A stretch of 64,000 bases of DNA from Meiothermus taiwanensis DSM 14542 (GTDB lineage Bacteria; Deinococcota; Deinococci; Deinococcales; Thermaceae), in NCBI GenBank assembly GCA_000482765.1, contig AXWR01000004.1, positions 1 through 64,000 of the forward strand. Reading direction: 5' to 3'. Positions 7,044-15,911 of this stretch are shown here, piece after piece. The translations under genes and the position numbers were made by a program. The notes under the pieces were generated by a model. The model was given only the letters and a program-made list of their open reading frames with translations, did not search any database and was not told the origin of the DNA. Position 1 is the first letter of the stretch. The number at the start of each line of letters is the position of its first letter.

Positions 7044-10000
7044 ATGAGCCAGCCAGAACGCCCGATCGACGACAAACCGGTTAATCCAGTAATCGCCTTT
7101 TTTGTCAGGCGCTTTGTCTTCTCCACCGCCGTCTTTTTGGCGATGGTGCTTTTTGGACTCATCTCCGGCAGCCGGGTGGGGGTGGATCTGCTGCCCCGTT
7201 TCGAAATTCCGGTGGTGGCCGTGACCACCGCCTACCCTGGGGCCGGGCCTGAAGAGGTCGAGCAGCAGATCAGCCGCCCCATCGAGGATGCCGTTTCCAC
7301 GCTGGCGGGACTCGATCAGGTGGCTTCCATCTCCGGTGAGGGCTTCTCACAGGTGGTGATTTCCTTTGAGTTCGGCCAGGACATCAACCGGGTGGCCACC
7401 GATGTCTCACAACGTGTGGCGGCGGTGCGTGGGCAGTTGCCGCGCGAGGCTGAGGCCCCGGTGGTGCAGCGCTTCGACCCTGCGGCTTCGCCGATTCTCT
7501 TTATCGCGCTATCGGCCGATGGGCGTGATCTGCGGGAGGTGGCTAAGTATGCCAACGACGTGCTAAAGCCCCGCTTGCAGCTGGTCACCGGGGTGGCCGA
7601 TGTGCAGGTGCAGGGCGCGCCTGATCGGCAGATACAGGTGCTGCTCGATCCTTACAAGGTGGCTGCCTACAACCTATCTCCGGGCCAGGTGGTGGCGGCC
7701 ATTCAGGCTTCGGCCCTGGCCATTCCCGCTGGAACCCAGAGCGACCAGGGACAGCGCCTGCTCTTCACCCTGCGCAACACGCCCACCACCCCCGAGGATG
7801 TCGGTCGGATTCTGGTTGACCCGGCCCGCGGCCTCCAGGTGAACGACCTGGGGGTGGTGCGGGATGCCCAGGCCGAGCCCACCCGGCTGACCCGGCTCAA
7901 CGGTCAGCCTGTGATTCCGCTGGCTGTGCGCAAAACCCCGGACTCCAACGCTGTGGCGGTGGCCCAGGGTATCAAGCGCACCCTGCAAGAGGCCCGTCTG
8001 CCCCAGGGGTATCAGGCCCGCATTGTGGGCGACACCACCACCTTCATCGAAAACACCGTCAACGACACCTTCCGCGAGGTGCTGCTGGTAGCCGCCATCG
8101 TCTCCTTTATCACCCTGATCTTCCTGGGCAAGCTCAACTCGGTCTTCAGTGTGGTGCTGGCCATCCCCATCACCATGTCGGGGGCGCTGATTGTATTTGG
8201 CCTGCTGGGCTTTACTTTCAACATCATCAGCTTGCTGGCCCTTATTGTGGCGGTGGGCATCGTAGTAGACGACTCCATCGTGCTATCGGAGAACATCGAG
8301 CGCTACCGTCGCATGGGCTACGACAACCTACAGGCGGTGCTCAAGGGCTCCACCGAGGTGCTGTCGGCGGTCTCGGCGGCCACCCTTTCGCTCCTGGCGG
8401 TTTTTTTGCCCATCAGTTTTCTGCCGGGAATTATCGGCGAGTTCTTCCGACAGTTCGGCATTGTGCTGGCCGCAGCCATCGCGGTGAGCTGGCTCGAGGC
8501 CCTCTTCTTCCTTACGGTGCGCCTGGCCTACTTCCCCGATCCCGAACCCCCCACCTGGCGCCAGCTCGGCCAGCGGTTGCTGGGTCTGGGGGAGGATTTG
8601 CGCTGGGGGCTGCGGCTGCACGTCTACCGCCAGCCCGACCTGAGCGCCCCGCGTCGCTGGTTCAATATCCTGATAACCCCCCTGACCCTTTTGCTGGCTC
8701 CATTGCGCTGGCTTTTTTCGGTGGTTTTCGGTCTGGCCGGTGCCATTGCAGGCAGCTTGCACGGGGTGTCGGAGGGGGTTTTCCTGGCTTTAAGGGAGTT
8801 CTACGCGCGCAGTCTGGCTGCGGCGCTTAAGCGGAGCGGCCTGGTGCTGCTGGTGGGGCTGGGCTTTTTCCTGAGCATCGGCTATGTGGCCCCCAAAATT
8901 CCCTTCAACTTCACCCCGAAAAACGACAATGGGCAGATCAACATCGATCTGGCGCTTCCCAAGGGCACCGCTCTATCGGAAACCGACGCCCTTTCGCGGC
9001 GGCTGGAATCCTGGTTGCAGGCGCGCTCCGAGGTGCGGGCAGTGCTCAACACGGTGGGCAGCTCACAAAACATCCTCGGGGGCGGCAACCCTGAGCGGGC
9101 CCGTATTGTGGTGGAGCTGGTGAATAGAGACGAGCGGCCGTACGTGTACGATCTGCTGCCCATCTACCGGGAGGCCTTGCAGGGCCTGCTTGCAGATCGC
9201 CCCGAAGCCGAGCTGCGCGTGACGGTGCCGGAGGGGGGGCCGGGTGGGGCCGCCGATCTGCAGTTTACCCTGACCGCACCCAACCCCACCTTGCTGGCCG
9301 AGAAGAACCGCCAGGTGCTCGAGGTCATGCGCAGGCTGCCTTACCTGATAGATGTGCGCAGCAGCCTGGAGGAGACCGCAACCGAGCGGGTGCTGATCCC
9401 CGATCCCAACAAACTCGTCGGCACCGGCCTTACCCCCAGCGACCTGGCCCAGACCCTGCGCATCTACAATGCTGGTACCGAGGCGGGCAGCCTTCGCGCC
9501 GGCGGGGACGATATTCCCATCGTGGTTCGGGCCGATCCCCGCTTTGTCCCCGATCAGTCCAGCCTGCTCTCATTGCCGGTTGCGGCACCCGCCCTGCGCA
9601 GCACCCTGCCCATGGGCAGCCTGGGGCAGTTTGAAAGCCGCCAGACCCCTGCCCAGCTCTCGCGCACCAACCAGGCCTTCTCGGCTGGCATCAACGCCAA
9701 CCGGGCGCCCGACTCGGAGATCGGCACCTTCCAGCTTGCCAACCTGGTGCAGCAGGAGCTGGAGAAAGCCGGGGTCTTTACCGATGGGGTGCGGCTGGAA
9801 ACCCAGGGCTCTACCGCTTTTGTGGGGGACCTGGCCCGCAGTGCGCCCATTGCTTTTGGCCTGGCTTTGCTGCTCAACTTCCTGGTGATCTCGAGCCAGT
9901 TCAACACCTTCCGCTACCCCCTGTACCTGCTGCTCCCGGTACCGCTGGCCCTGGTGGGGGCTTTCTGGTTCCTGTACTTCTTCCGAAGCGGCCTGGATGT

Positions 10001-10376
10001 GGTTTCGGTGCTGGGGGTGGTGATTTTGATCGGCCTGGTTACCAAGAACGCCATCCTGCTCCTGGACTTTGCGGTGCGTGAAGCCCGTGAAAAGTCGCTG
10101 TATGACGCACTGGTTGAGGCTGGGCGGCTGCGCCTGCGCCCCATCTTGATGACCACCCTCACGGTGCTGATGATCTCCATTCCCCTCATCGCCGCGGCGG
10201 GTGAAGGCTCGGAGTTCCGCCGTCCGCTGGGTATCATCATCCTGGGCGGGGTTTCGGTCTCCATGCTGCTGACGCTCTACGTGGTGCCGGCGGCCTTCTA
10301 TCTGTTCGAGCGGCGGCGCTACGAAAAACTGCGCCAGGAGCAGCGCCTCGCCGCCAGCCCGGCCATCGGAGACTAA
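7044..10376 (+). CDS. RND-family efflux pump (AcrB/MexB type)
   Basis: An 1110-residue proton-driven inner-membrane exporter. The ATG at 7044 follows a GAGGTGG ribosome-binding site; a GTG six bases earlier is in frame. TM1 lies near residues 15-35, followed by a large periplasmic porter loop, a TM2-TM6 block with the proton-relay signature GIVVDDSIVLSENIERY in TM4 (the paired Asp corresponds to AcrB D407/D408), a cytoplasmic linker, TM7, the second porter loop and a terminal TM block. The linker between TM6 and TM7 contains extra hydrophobic segments near residue 550-590. Last gene of the marR operon. Substrate cannot be told from sequence. Confidence 0.94.
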   Translation: MSQPERPIDDKPVNPVIAFFVRRFVFSTAVFLAMVLFGLISGSRVGVDLLPRFEIPVVAVTTAYPGAGPEEVEQQISRPIEDAVSTLAGLDQVASISGEGFSQVVISFEFGQDINRVATDVSQRVAAVRGQLPREAEAPVVQRFDPAASPILFIALSADGRDLREVAKYANDVLKPRLQLVTGVADVQVQGAPDRQIQVLLDPYKVAAYNLSPGQVVAAIQASALAIPAGTQSDQGQRLLFTLRNTPTTPEDVGRILVDPARGLQVNDLGVVRDAQAEPTRLTRLNGQPVIPLAVRKTPDSNAVAVAQGIKRTLQEARLPQGYQARIVGDTTTFIENTVNDTFREVLLVAAIVSFITLIFLGKLNSVFSVVLAIPITMSGALIVFGLLGFTFNIISLLALIVAVGIVVDDSIVLSENIERYRRMGYDNLQAVLKGSTEVLSAVSAATLSLLAVFLPISFLPGIIGEFFRQFGIVLAAAIAVSWLEALFFLTVRLAYFPDPEPPTWRQLGQRLLGLGEDLRWGLRLHVYRQPDLSAPRRWFNILITPLTLLLAPLRWLFSVVFGLAGAIAGSLHGVSEGVFLALREFYARSLAAALKRSGLVLLVGLGFFLSIGYVAPKIPFNFTPKNDNGQINIDLALPKGTALSETDALSRRLESWLQARSEVRAVLNTVGSSQNILGGGNPERARIVVELVNRDERPYVYDLLPIYREALQGLLADRPEAELRVTVPEGGPGGAADLQFTLTAPNPTLLAEKNRQVLEVMRRLPYLIDVRSSLEETATERVLIPDPNKLVGTGLTPSDLAQTLRIYNAGTEAGSLRAGGDDIPIVVRADPRFVPDQSSLLSLPVAAPALRSTLPMGSLGQFESRQTPAQLSRTNQAFSAGINANRAPDSEIGTFQLANLVQQELEKAGVFTDGVRLETQGSTAFVGDLARSAPIAFGLALLLNFLVISSQFNTFRYPLYLLLPVPLALVGAFWFLYFFRSGLDVVSVLGVVILIGLVTKNAILLLDFAVREAREKSLYDALVEAGRLRLRPILMTTLTVLMISIPLIAAAGEGSEFRRPLGIIILGGVSVSMLLTLYVVPAAFYLFERRRYEKLRQEQRLAASPAIGD

Positions 10377-10400
10377 AGGATTTGCGGCCTCGAGGGGGCT

Positions 10401-10508
10401 AAAGATAGTCATCCGGAGGCTCCTAGCGCACACCCCTCGCTATGCTCGGTGAAGAAAGCGCATCCCTTTGGTTGGGTTGGTTTGGCACCGAACTAACCGA
10501 ATCTGGTA
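10401..10508 (+). repeat. MITE-like repeat, copy A (left end missing)
   Basis: Shares AAAGATAGTCATCC, AGCGCACACCC, GGTTGGGTT and the right terminal GAATCTGGTA with copies at 15701-15911, 19032-19122 and 49563-49712. The left terminal repeat and its first hairpin arm are absent. It fills the gap between the RND operon and the next gene. Confidence 0.75.
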
Positions 10509-10533
10509 AATATAGGAAGCCGGTGCCTGAATT

Positions 10534-11277
10534 ATGAACAAACAACGCGTCTTTTGGCTGGTTTTTTTGGGTGGGTTGCTGCTTTTTGCCTCTGCTACGG
10601 TTTGGTACACCCGGCGTGCCCTGGCCCCCTATCCGCCCGCGCAAGCGGCGCTCGAGGCCCTGGTCTCGGACAGCCAGGTTCTGGTGCAGGACAGGCCCTA
10701 TGGTTGGGTGTTCATGCCCCAGGGGGTGGTCAAAGGGGGGCTGGCCTTTTACCCTGGGGGGTTGGTTGAGCCCCAGGCCTATGCCCCGCCTCTGCGTAAA
10801 ATTGCACAAAAAGGTTATCGGGTGGCTTTGCTGCGGGTGCGCTTTAATCTGGCCGTCACCGAGCAGGGCAAGGCCCGCCAGGCCATGGCCGAGGCCCCCC
10901 AGCTCCCCTGGGCGGTGGGCGGGCATAGCCTGGGGGGGGTGGTGGCCTCCAACTTTGCCCAGAGCAACCCGGAGGTTAGGGCGCTGGTGATGTGGGCAGC
11001 CTATCCGCAAAACGACCTTTCGGACAAGGCCACGCCCACCCTGGCCCTGTTTGGTGAGCGCGACGCGGTCATTCGAAAAGAGCAGCTCGAGGCCAGTCTG
11101 GCCAAGTTTCCTAAGAATACCCAAACTGAGACCATTCCCGGCCTCAACCACGCCGGTTTTGGGGCCTACGGCCCCCAACGGGGGGATCAGCCGGCCGGCA
11201 TTCCGGCCGAAGAGGGGTGGCAGCGGGTGGCCCAGAGCACCGTGGACTTCCTGGATCGGTCTTTGGTGGGCCCCTGA
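10534..11277 (+). CDS. Alpha/beta hydrolase family protein, membrane-anchored
   Basis: 247 residues. Residues 5-25 form a hydrophobic N-terminal segment, an uncleaved anchor or signal peptide, so the enzyme probably faces the periplasm. The hydrolase core contains the nucleophile elbow GGHSLGGV (Ser near residue 130), an acid loop GERDAV and a terminal His in GLNHAGF, a complete Ser-Asp-His triad in the right order. It resembles the dienelactone hydrolase/alpha-beta hydrolase 5 group, whose substrates vary. It follows MITE copy A and precedes gatA by 46 nt on the same strand, perhaps co-transcribed. Exact substrate unknown. Confidence 0.8.
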   Translation: MNKQRVFWLVFLGGLLLFASATVWYTRRALAPYPPAQAALEALVSDSQVLVQDRPYGWVFMPQGVVKGGLAFYPGGLVEPQAYAPPLRKIAQKGYRVALLRVRFNLAVTEQGKARQAMAEAPQLPWAVGGHSLGGVVASNFAQSNPEVRALVMWAAYPQNDLSDKATPTLALFGERDAVIRKEQLEASLAKFPKNTQTETIPGLNHAGFGAYGPQRGDQPAGIPAEEGWQRVAQSTVDFLDRSLVGP

Positions 11278-11323
11278 GGCGCGGTATCCCACATCGGCCG
11301 GCTGGGCTTTATCATGGGGCGGT

Positions 11324-12754
11324 ATGCTGGCGCACGAAATTGTGAAAAATATCCAGTCGGGCCAGGTTTCGCCGCAAGAGGTGGTATCTGCATCTTTGCA
11401 GCGGATTGCCCAGCTCGAGCCCCGGCTTCATGCTTTGATTCGCCTGAATCCCCAGGCCGAGCAAGAAGCCGCCCTGGTGGAGCAGCGGCTGGCTCGCGGT
11501 GAGCACCTACCCCTGGCTGGGGTTCCAGTTGTACTGAAGGACAACATCTGCACCCAGGATCTGGCGACGACCTGCGGCTCCAGGATGCTAGCGGATTTTG
11601 TGCCGCCTTACAGCGCAACCGTGGTGGAAAAACTGCGCCAGGCCGGGGCGGTGGTGGTAGCCAAGGCCAACATGGATGAGTTCGCCATGGGTTCTTCCAC
11701 CGAGTACTCGGCCTTTGGCCCTACCCGCAACCCCTGGGACACCGAACGGGTTCCCGGGGGCACCTCGGGGGGCTCGGCGGCTGCGGTGGCCGCCGGCATG
11801 GTTCCATTGGCGCTGGGAACCGATACCGGCGGAAGCGTGCGCCAGCCGGCTGCGCTGTGTGGGGTGTATGGCTTCAAACCCACCTATGGCCGCATCTCAC
11901 GCTACGGGGTGGTGGCCACGGCCAGCAGCCTCGATCAGGTGGGTACCATGGCCCGCACGGTGCAGGATCTGGCCTTGCTGAGCGATGTGGTAAGCGGCTA
12001 CGATCCTATGGATAGCACCAGCCTGGAGATACAGGCGCAGTTTGCTGCCGCCTTGCAGGCCTCGAGCCGGGGTCTCACCATTGGCCTGGTCAAAGAGGCC
12101 CTGGCCGTGGGCAACTCACCGGGTGTGCTGGAAGCCCTCGAGCGTTTCCGGTCGGTTATGGAAGCCCAGGGGGTGCGGTTTGTGGAGGTGAGCCTGCCCT
12201 CGCTGGAATACGCCCTGGCTGCCTACTACATTGTCAACACGGCGGAAATCAGTTCAAACCTTGCCCGCTACGACGGAACTTTATACGGCCTGCGGGTGCC
12301 TGGCGAGGACAGCACCACCACCATGATGCAAAGCCGCGAACACGGCTTTGGCCCGGAGGTGCAGCGGCGTATTCTGATGGGCACTTTTGTGCTCTCCTCG
12401 GGTTACTACGAGGCCTACTACGGCAAGGCCTTGCGGGCCCGGGCCCGGATCAAGGCCGACTTCGACCGGGCCTTTAGCCAGGCCGACCTGCTACTGACCC
12501 CCACCAGCCCATTTCCCGCCTTCCGCTTGGGCGAAAAAACCACCGACCCCCTCTCGATGTACCTCGCCGACATCGATACCGTGGCGGTCAACCTGGCTGG
12601 GCTGCCGGCCATGAGCATCCCAGCGGGTTTTGAAGGCCACCTGCCGGTGGGGGTGCAGCTTATTGGCAAGGCCCTGCACGATGAGCAGATATTTGTAGCA
12701 GCCAACGCTTTTGAGCAGGCCACTGAACGAGCCTTCGCCCGCGCGGCTATATAA
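11324..12754 (+). CDS. gatA: Glutamyl/aspartyl-tRNA(Gln/Asn) amidotransferase subunit A
   Basis: The amidase subunit of GatCAB, which releases ammonia from glutamine to convert misacylated Glu-tRNA(Gln) or Asp-tRNA(Asn). The frame is open further upstream, but the start at 11324 follows a GGGGCGG ribosome-binding site and gives the family length of 476 residues. The catalytic Lys is in VVLKDNICT (about residue 69), and the Ser-cis-Ser-Lys core lies in GGTSGGSAAAVAAGMVP and TDTGGSVRQPAA, followed by GFKPTYGRISR. gatB and gatC are not adjacent; scattered gat genes are common in bacteria. A short palindromic GC hairpin follows the stop. Confidence 0.95.
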   Translation: MLAHEIVKNIQSGQVSPQEVVSASLQRIAQLEPRLHALIRLNPQAEQEAALVEQRLARGEHLPLAGVPVVLKDNICTQDLATTCGSRMLADFVPPYSATVVEKLRQAGAVVVAKANMDEFAMGSSTEYSAFGPTRNPWDTERVPGGTSGGSAAAVAAGMVPLALGTDTGGSVRQPAALCGVYGFKPTYGRISRYGVVATASSLDQVGTMARTVQDLALLSDVVSGYDPMDSTSLEIQAQFAAALQASSRGLTIGLVKEALAVGNSPGVLEALERFRSVMEAQGVRFVEVSLPSLEYALAAYYIVNTAEISSNLARYDGTLYGLRVPGEDSTTTMMQSREHGFGPEVQRRILMGTFVLSSGYYEAYYGKALRARARIKADFDRAFSQADLLLTPTSPFPAFRLGEKTTDPLSMYLADIDTVAVNLAGLPAMSIPAGFEGHLPVGVQLIGKALHDEQIFVAANAFEQATERAFARAAI

Positions 12755-12802
12755 GGCCCTCGAGGGGCTGCTTAATGTTATTGCTTTAACGTCTATCAAA
12801 CC

Positions 12803-12832
12803 CTGTCATATCCGTGTAAACTGCGGTATACT
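12803..12832 (+). promoter_or_regulatory. Candidate promoter of the exonuclease operon
   Basis: CTGTCA (12803-12808) and TATACT (12827-12832) are separated by 18 bp, upstream of the coding start at 12926. The -10 is strong and the -35 weak. It leaves a leader of about 85 nt. Confidence 0.45.
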
Positions 12833-12925
12833 CCCTCCGAGACCTCGGATTATCCCGTGAACTCAAAGTTTTTTTCAAGCGCCTGAACTGGTCTTTTTCA
12901 CACCCTCGAGGTTTCGTGCCTACCG

Positions 12926-13711
12926 ATGCCCCGGCTCATGAGTCCAACCCACTACCGCCTTTCGACCCGACTCGCCCGCCACCTGCGCAGCGCCGGCTTT
13001 CATCTTCCCGAGCAGGTGCTGCTTGAGCAGGTGCTGGCTTTACAGAGCTGGCCCAAAGGCGCCTGGCTCAACGAACTAATAAGCGACCTGCTGGATGGAC
13101 GCTTTGAGCGCTCGCCCGGAGGGGTGGGCCTGTGGGAGTGGAAATACAGTTTTCCGGCCCAGGGCGAAGCAGTGGTGGTGCTGGATATCGAGACCACCGG
13201 CCTATCCCCCAAGGATCACGAAATCATCGAGCTGGCGCTGGTGCGCCTCGAGAACGGCCGCCGCACCGTGTTTGAGCGGCTGGTCAATCCGGGGGCCCCG
13301 ATTCCCCCTTTTATCAGCCGACTGACCGGCATTCGTAACCAGGATGTGCAAGGTGCCGCCGATATCTATACGGTGCTGGAGGAAGCCTGGCCGCTGCTGG
13401 ATAATGCCACCCTGATCATCCAGAACGCAAGTTTCGACCTGGGTTTTTTGCAGCCACGCCTCCAACGCCTGGGTTATCGCCTGGATAATCCGGTAGTGGA
13501 CACGATACACTGGGCCCGTAAGGCCCTGCCGGGGCTGACCAAGCGGGGCTTGGACTCCCTGGCCTGGGCCTTCGACCTGGGGCCCATTCCCGCCCGCCAT
13601 CGTGCGATGGGCGATGTGGAGACCACCCTTCAGGTGGCCCATGAAATGTACTACATGCTCACCGCAGGCCATCCCGCTCCGACCAGCCAACTAGCCTTCA
13701 TGGCCCGTTAG
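12926..13711 (+). CDS. DnaQ-like 3'-5' exonuclease (DEDDh)
   Basis: 261 residues. An N-terminal domain of about 75 residues is unassigned; residues 80-245 are an RNase-T/DnaQ exonuclease with Exo I (VVLDIETTGLSP), Exo II (NASFDLGFL) and Exo III epsilon (HRAMGDVETT) motifs, giving the D-E-D-H-D set of metal ligands and general base. It could be a Pol III proofreading subunit or a stand-alone repair exonuclease; the extra N-terminal region, which resembles the start of some UvrC-fused or DnaQ-family proteins, does not settle this. The gene of unknown function 7 nt downstream is probably co-transcribed. Confidence 0.85.
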   Translation: MPRLMSPTHYRLSTRLARHLRSAGFHLPEQVLLEQVLALQSWPKGAWLNELISDLLDGRFERSPGGVGLWEWKYSFPAQGEAVVVLDIETTGLSPKDHEIIELALVRLENGRRTVFERLVNPGAPIPPFISRLTGIRNQDVQGAADIYTVLEEAWPLLDNATLIIQNASFDLGFLQPRLQRLGYRLDNPVVDTIHWARKALPGLTKRGLDSLAWAFDLGPIPARHRAMGDVETTLQVAHEMYYMLTAGHPAPTSQLAFMAR

Positions 13712-13718
13712 GAACCTT

Positions 13719-14822
13719 ATGATTGCGCGTTACGTTCTCACCAGCACCTGCCTGAATACCGGAACCATGAGCCTAACCCAGCCCCTGCGGGTTTTTTTGC
13801 AGGGCAAAGAGCGTATTGCCCTGCGAGACGAAGAAGGTGAAATCTACGAGGCCCCCATCAACTGGGCGCAGAACCGCCTCGAGGGCCTGGCCCCTTACTA
13901 TGCGAAGCGCCGCCTGGGGGTCAACGACAAAATCGTGCTGCACCTCGAGGGCAGTGAGATTGTGCTGGAAGCCCTGACCACGGCGGCCAGACCGGCCCGG
14001 CCCCGCCCGACCGAGCTCGAGCGTCCGAAACCCCAACCCCCTGAGCCTTCACCCGATAAGCCCGAAAAGCGGGTACGGGTTACGCCCTATCCCAGAGAGC
14101 TCATTTACCCCCACAAGCCACTCTCCAGCGAGGTGCCGGCGTTTTCTGCCGACCTCGAGGCCCTGGGTTTTTCTCGCGAGTCGAGCGCCGCACCCTGGGT
14201 GTTTAGGGCGGCCCTGGGCCGTCGAACATTCTTGCTGGCCCTGGCCAAATTTGGCGAGATGGAAGCTAAAGAGCTTCTGTCCTACCGCCAGCAGGGGCGG
14301 GTGCAGTATGCGGCGATGGTGGCCGGGGAGTCTTCCAAAGCCGAGGCCTTGGCTGAGATCGCCGCCCTGCGGCCCTCCGGTCTGGGCTACGTCTCGCCCG
14401 AGGCCTTGCAGCGCCTGACCAAGCTGCGCGCCGCCTTTCCGCTGGGGCCGCTGGACGTCGAGCGGCTGCTGCGGGAGGGGCGCATCGACCTGGAAGCCAT
14501 TCAGTCGCTTGAGCGTGAAATTTCTGGCGTGCTGCGGGAGCGCAGCCACTTCTCTGCGGTTCTTACCTTGCTGGCCGATTACTCACCCCAGCAGGTCTTT
14601 CTGCTGGCCGACCTGATGCCCATGGCGCGGGAGCTGAACCTCGAGGCCGACCACCTGCAAAGGGTGCTCGAGAGCCTCAGCAACCCACCATTCCTGCTCT
14701 TAAGGCGCCTATCGCCTGGGGAGTTCCTGATGCGCCAGTCGGTCAACCAGGCCCTGGCCGACTGGATCGAGTATGCACAGGTGATGACCCGCCGCCTGCA
14801 GGGGGTGCATCTAGAGCTTTGA
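13719..14822 (+). CDS. Hypothetical protein linked to a DnaQ-like exonuclease
   Basis: A 367-residue protein I cannot assign. Residues 15-85 look like a small beta-rich domain, followed by a Pro/Arg/Glu-rich linker (about 90-130), then a mostly helical C-terminal half with a repeated Leu pattern. No transmembrane segment and no recognised catalytic motif. GGAA a few bases upstream is a plausible ribosome-binding site; a start at residue 17 (13767) is also possible. It lies 7 nt after the exonuclease gene, so a role in the same DNA process is a reasonable but untested guess. Convergent with the gene ending at 14839. Confidence 0.7.
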   Translation: MIARYVLTSTCLNTGTMSLTQPLRVFLQGKERIALRDEEGEIYEAPINWAQNRLEGLAPYYAKRRLGVNDKIVLHLEGSEIVLEALTTAARPARPRPTELERPKPQPPEPSPDKPEKRVRVTPYPRELIYPHKPLSSEVPAFSADLEALGFSRESSAAPWVFRAALGRRTFLLALAKFGEMEAKELLSYRQQGRVQYAAMVAGESSKAEALAEIAALRPSGLGYVSPEALQRLTKLRAAFPLGPLDVERLLREGRIDLEAIQSLEREISGVLRERSHFSAVLTLLADYSPQQVFLLADLMPMARELNLEADHLQRVLESLSNPPFLLLRRLSPGEFLMRQSVNQALADWIEYAQVMTRRLQGVHLEL

Positions 14823-14838
14823 GACGCGCCGGTGAGGG

Positions 14839-15279
14839 CTAGCTAAAAAGCGACTGTAGACGGGCCTCGAGCGCGTCCGCGGCCTTCTGGCTCATGGTGA
14901 GCCGGAGTTTGAGCACCAGCCTGCGGCTCCACTCTTCCAGCACCTTTATGTCCTCTTTGCGCTCGACCTCCAATGCAAACTGGGAGGCCCGCTCCCCAAG
15001 CTCCTCCTGAAGGATGGTGAGCAGTCGGGCTTTGATTATGGCCAGCTGATCGGGTGGATCTGCGGGCGGGCGGGCGGGTTCCTGGTTTGCGCCCACCTCT
15101 TCAATCAGGCCTTGCTCGAGCAGGTGGGCCAGCAATTGTTGCAGTGTCTCCGGGGCGAGCTGGGTGCGCTGGGCCAGAACCAGATCGCTGACCGCTTCTC
15201 GACAGAGGGTATAGACCAACCGCTCCTCCCGACTGAGGAAGATGTCCAGGGCCTTGCTGGTCTGGCGATAGAAGTGCAT
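14839..15279 (-). CDS. Hypothetical protein, possible winged-helix N-terminus
   Basis: 146 residues, charged and helical. Residues 15-65 could form a winged helix-turn-helix (LVYTLCREAVSDLVLAQRTQ followed by LAHLLEQGLIEEVG), similar in pattern to small two-domain regulators; the C-terminal half is a predicted helical bundle or coiled coil. Its ATG overlaps the upstream stop by one base (TAATG), so it forms an operon with the small membrane protein encoded at 15279-15569. No match to a named family from memory. Confidence 0.65.
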   Translation of the reverse strand: MHFYRQTSKALDIFLSREERLVYTLCREAVSDLVLAQRTQLAPETLQQLLAHLLEQGLIEEVGANQEPARPPADPPDQLAIIKARLLTILQEELGERASQFALEVERKEDIKVLEEWSRRLVLKLRLTMSQKAADALEARLQSLFS

Positions 15280-15569
15280 TAGCCCTCGAGCGCCTTCAAT
15301 ATGGCCTGCACCAACCGAAGCACCAGGAAGACAAAGATCGCCCCGAAGAGCAGTATCAAAGCCATGATGGCCAGCAGGGTATCAGCTGGGCGGTTCCAGG
15401 TCAGGATACCCACCAGCAGATACCCCAGTGTAAAGAAGATAACCAGTGCATTGAGCTGGGTCAGCCGCTCCCCGATGATGCCACCCGGCGCCTGGCCCTT
15501 GACCTGCAGGCCGGTGTAGGTGTTGTACACCATTAAAAGCAGGCCCAGCACCAAAAGAATCTGTACCAT
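15279..15569 (-). CDS. Small integral membrane protein
   Basis: 96 residues with three hydrophobic segments at about 3-19, 42-60 and 66-92, separated by short polar loops. The start at 15569 (MVQILL) is preferred over a longer reading because a G-rich site lies just upstream. Inner-membrane location is likely; function unknown. It is co-transcribed with the downstream helical protein, so the two may work together. Confidence 0.65.
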   Translation of the reverse strand: MVQILLVLGLLLMVYNTYTGLQVKGQAPGGIIGERLTQLNALVIFFTLGYLLVGILTWNRPADTLLAIMALILLFGAIFVFLVLRLVQAILKALEG

Positions 15570-15659
15570 TGAACCCCCCCACAATGCCGCTGACGAAAGG
15601 TGTTTATGGAGGCATTATAAAGCATCGGGGCGTGCTTTTTGGTGTGGCTGTAACGCAAA

Positions 15660-15682
15660 GCCCACCGGACTATCCGGCGGGC
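15660..15682 (-). terminator. Hairpin, probable original icd terminator
   Basis: Arms GCCCGCCGGA and TCCGGTGGGC on the minus strand, 3-nt loop, followed by TTTG. It is in the correct strand for icd but lies about 230 nt beyond the icd stop, with repeat copies filling the space between. Confidence 0.55.
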
Positions 15683-15700
15683 GCGGCCTGGGCGGTAGCA

Positions 15701-15770
15701 GGTTGGATTCGTTTGGCACCGGACTAACCCAACCAAAGGGTGTGCGCTGGGATCCAAAAAGGTGGAAAAG
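15701..15770 (-). repeat. MITE-like repeat, partial inverted copy
   Basis: Read on the minus strand it contains CTTTTTGGAT, AGCGCACACCC, TTTGGTTGGGTTAGTCCGG and ACGAATCCAACC, matching the right half of copy A. It lies 13 bp from copy B in opposite orientation. Confidence 0.65.
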
Positions 15771-15783
15771 CCTTGGGAATGTT

Positions 15784-15911
15784 ATACCGGATTCAAAAAG
15801 ATAGTCATCCAAAGCAAAGACCTCCAGAGGCTATCTTTTTGAATCCTAGAGCACTCCCTTCGGTCGGGTTAGTTCGCCGCCTTCCGGCGCCGAACTAACC
15901 GAATCTGGTAT
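15784..15911 (+). repeat. MITE-like repeat, complete copy B
   Basis: The best-preserved copy, 128 bp. It is bounded by ATACCGGATTC (15784-15794) and GAATCTGGTAT (15901-15911), an 11-bp terminal inverted repeat with one mismatch. Inside are two nested hairpins: GGATTCAAAAAGATAG with its exact complement CTATCTTTTTGAATCC, and GGTTAGTTCG with CGAACTAACC. Both ends read TA next to CCGG or CTGG, consistent with TA target duplication. The last base overlaps the icd stop codon. Confidence 0.85.
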
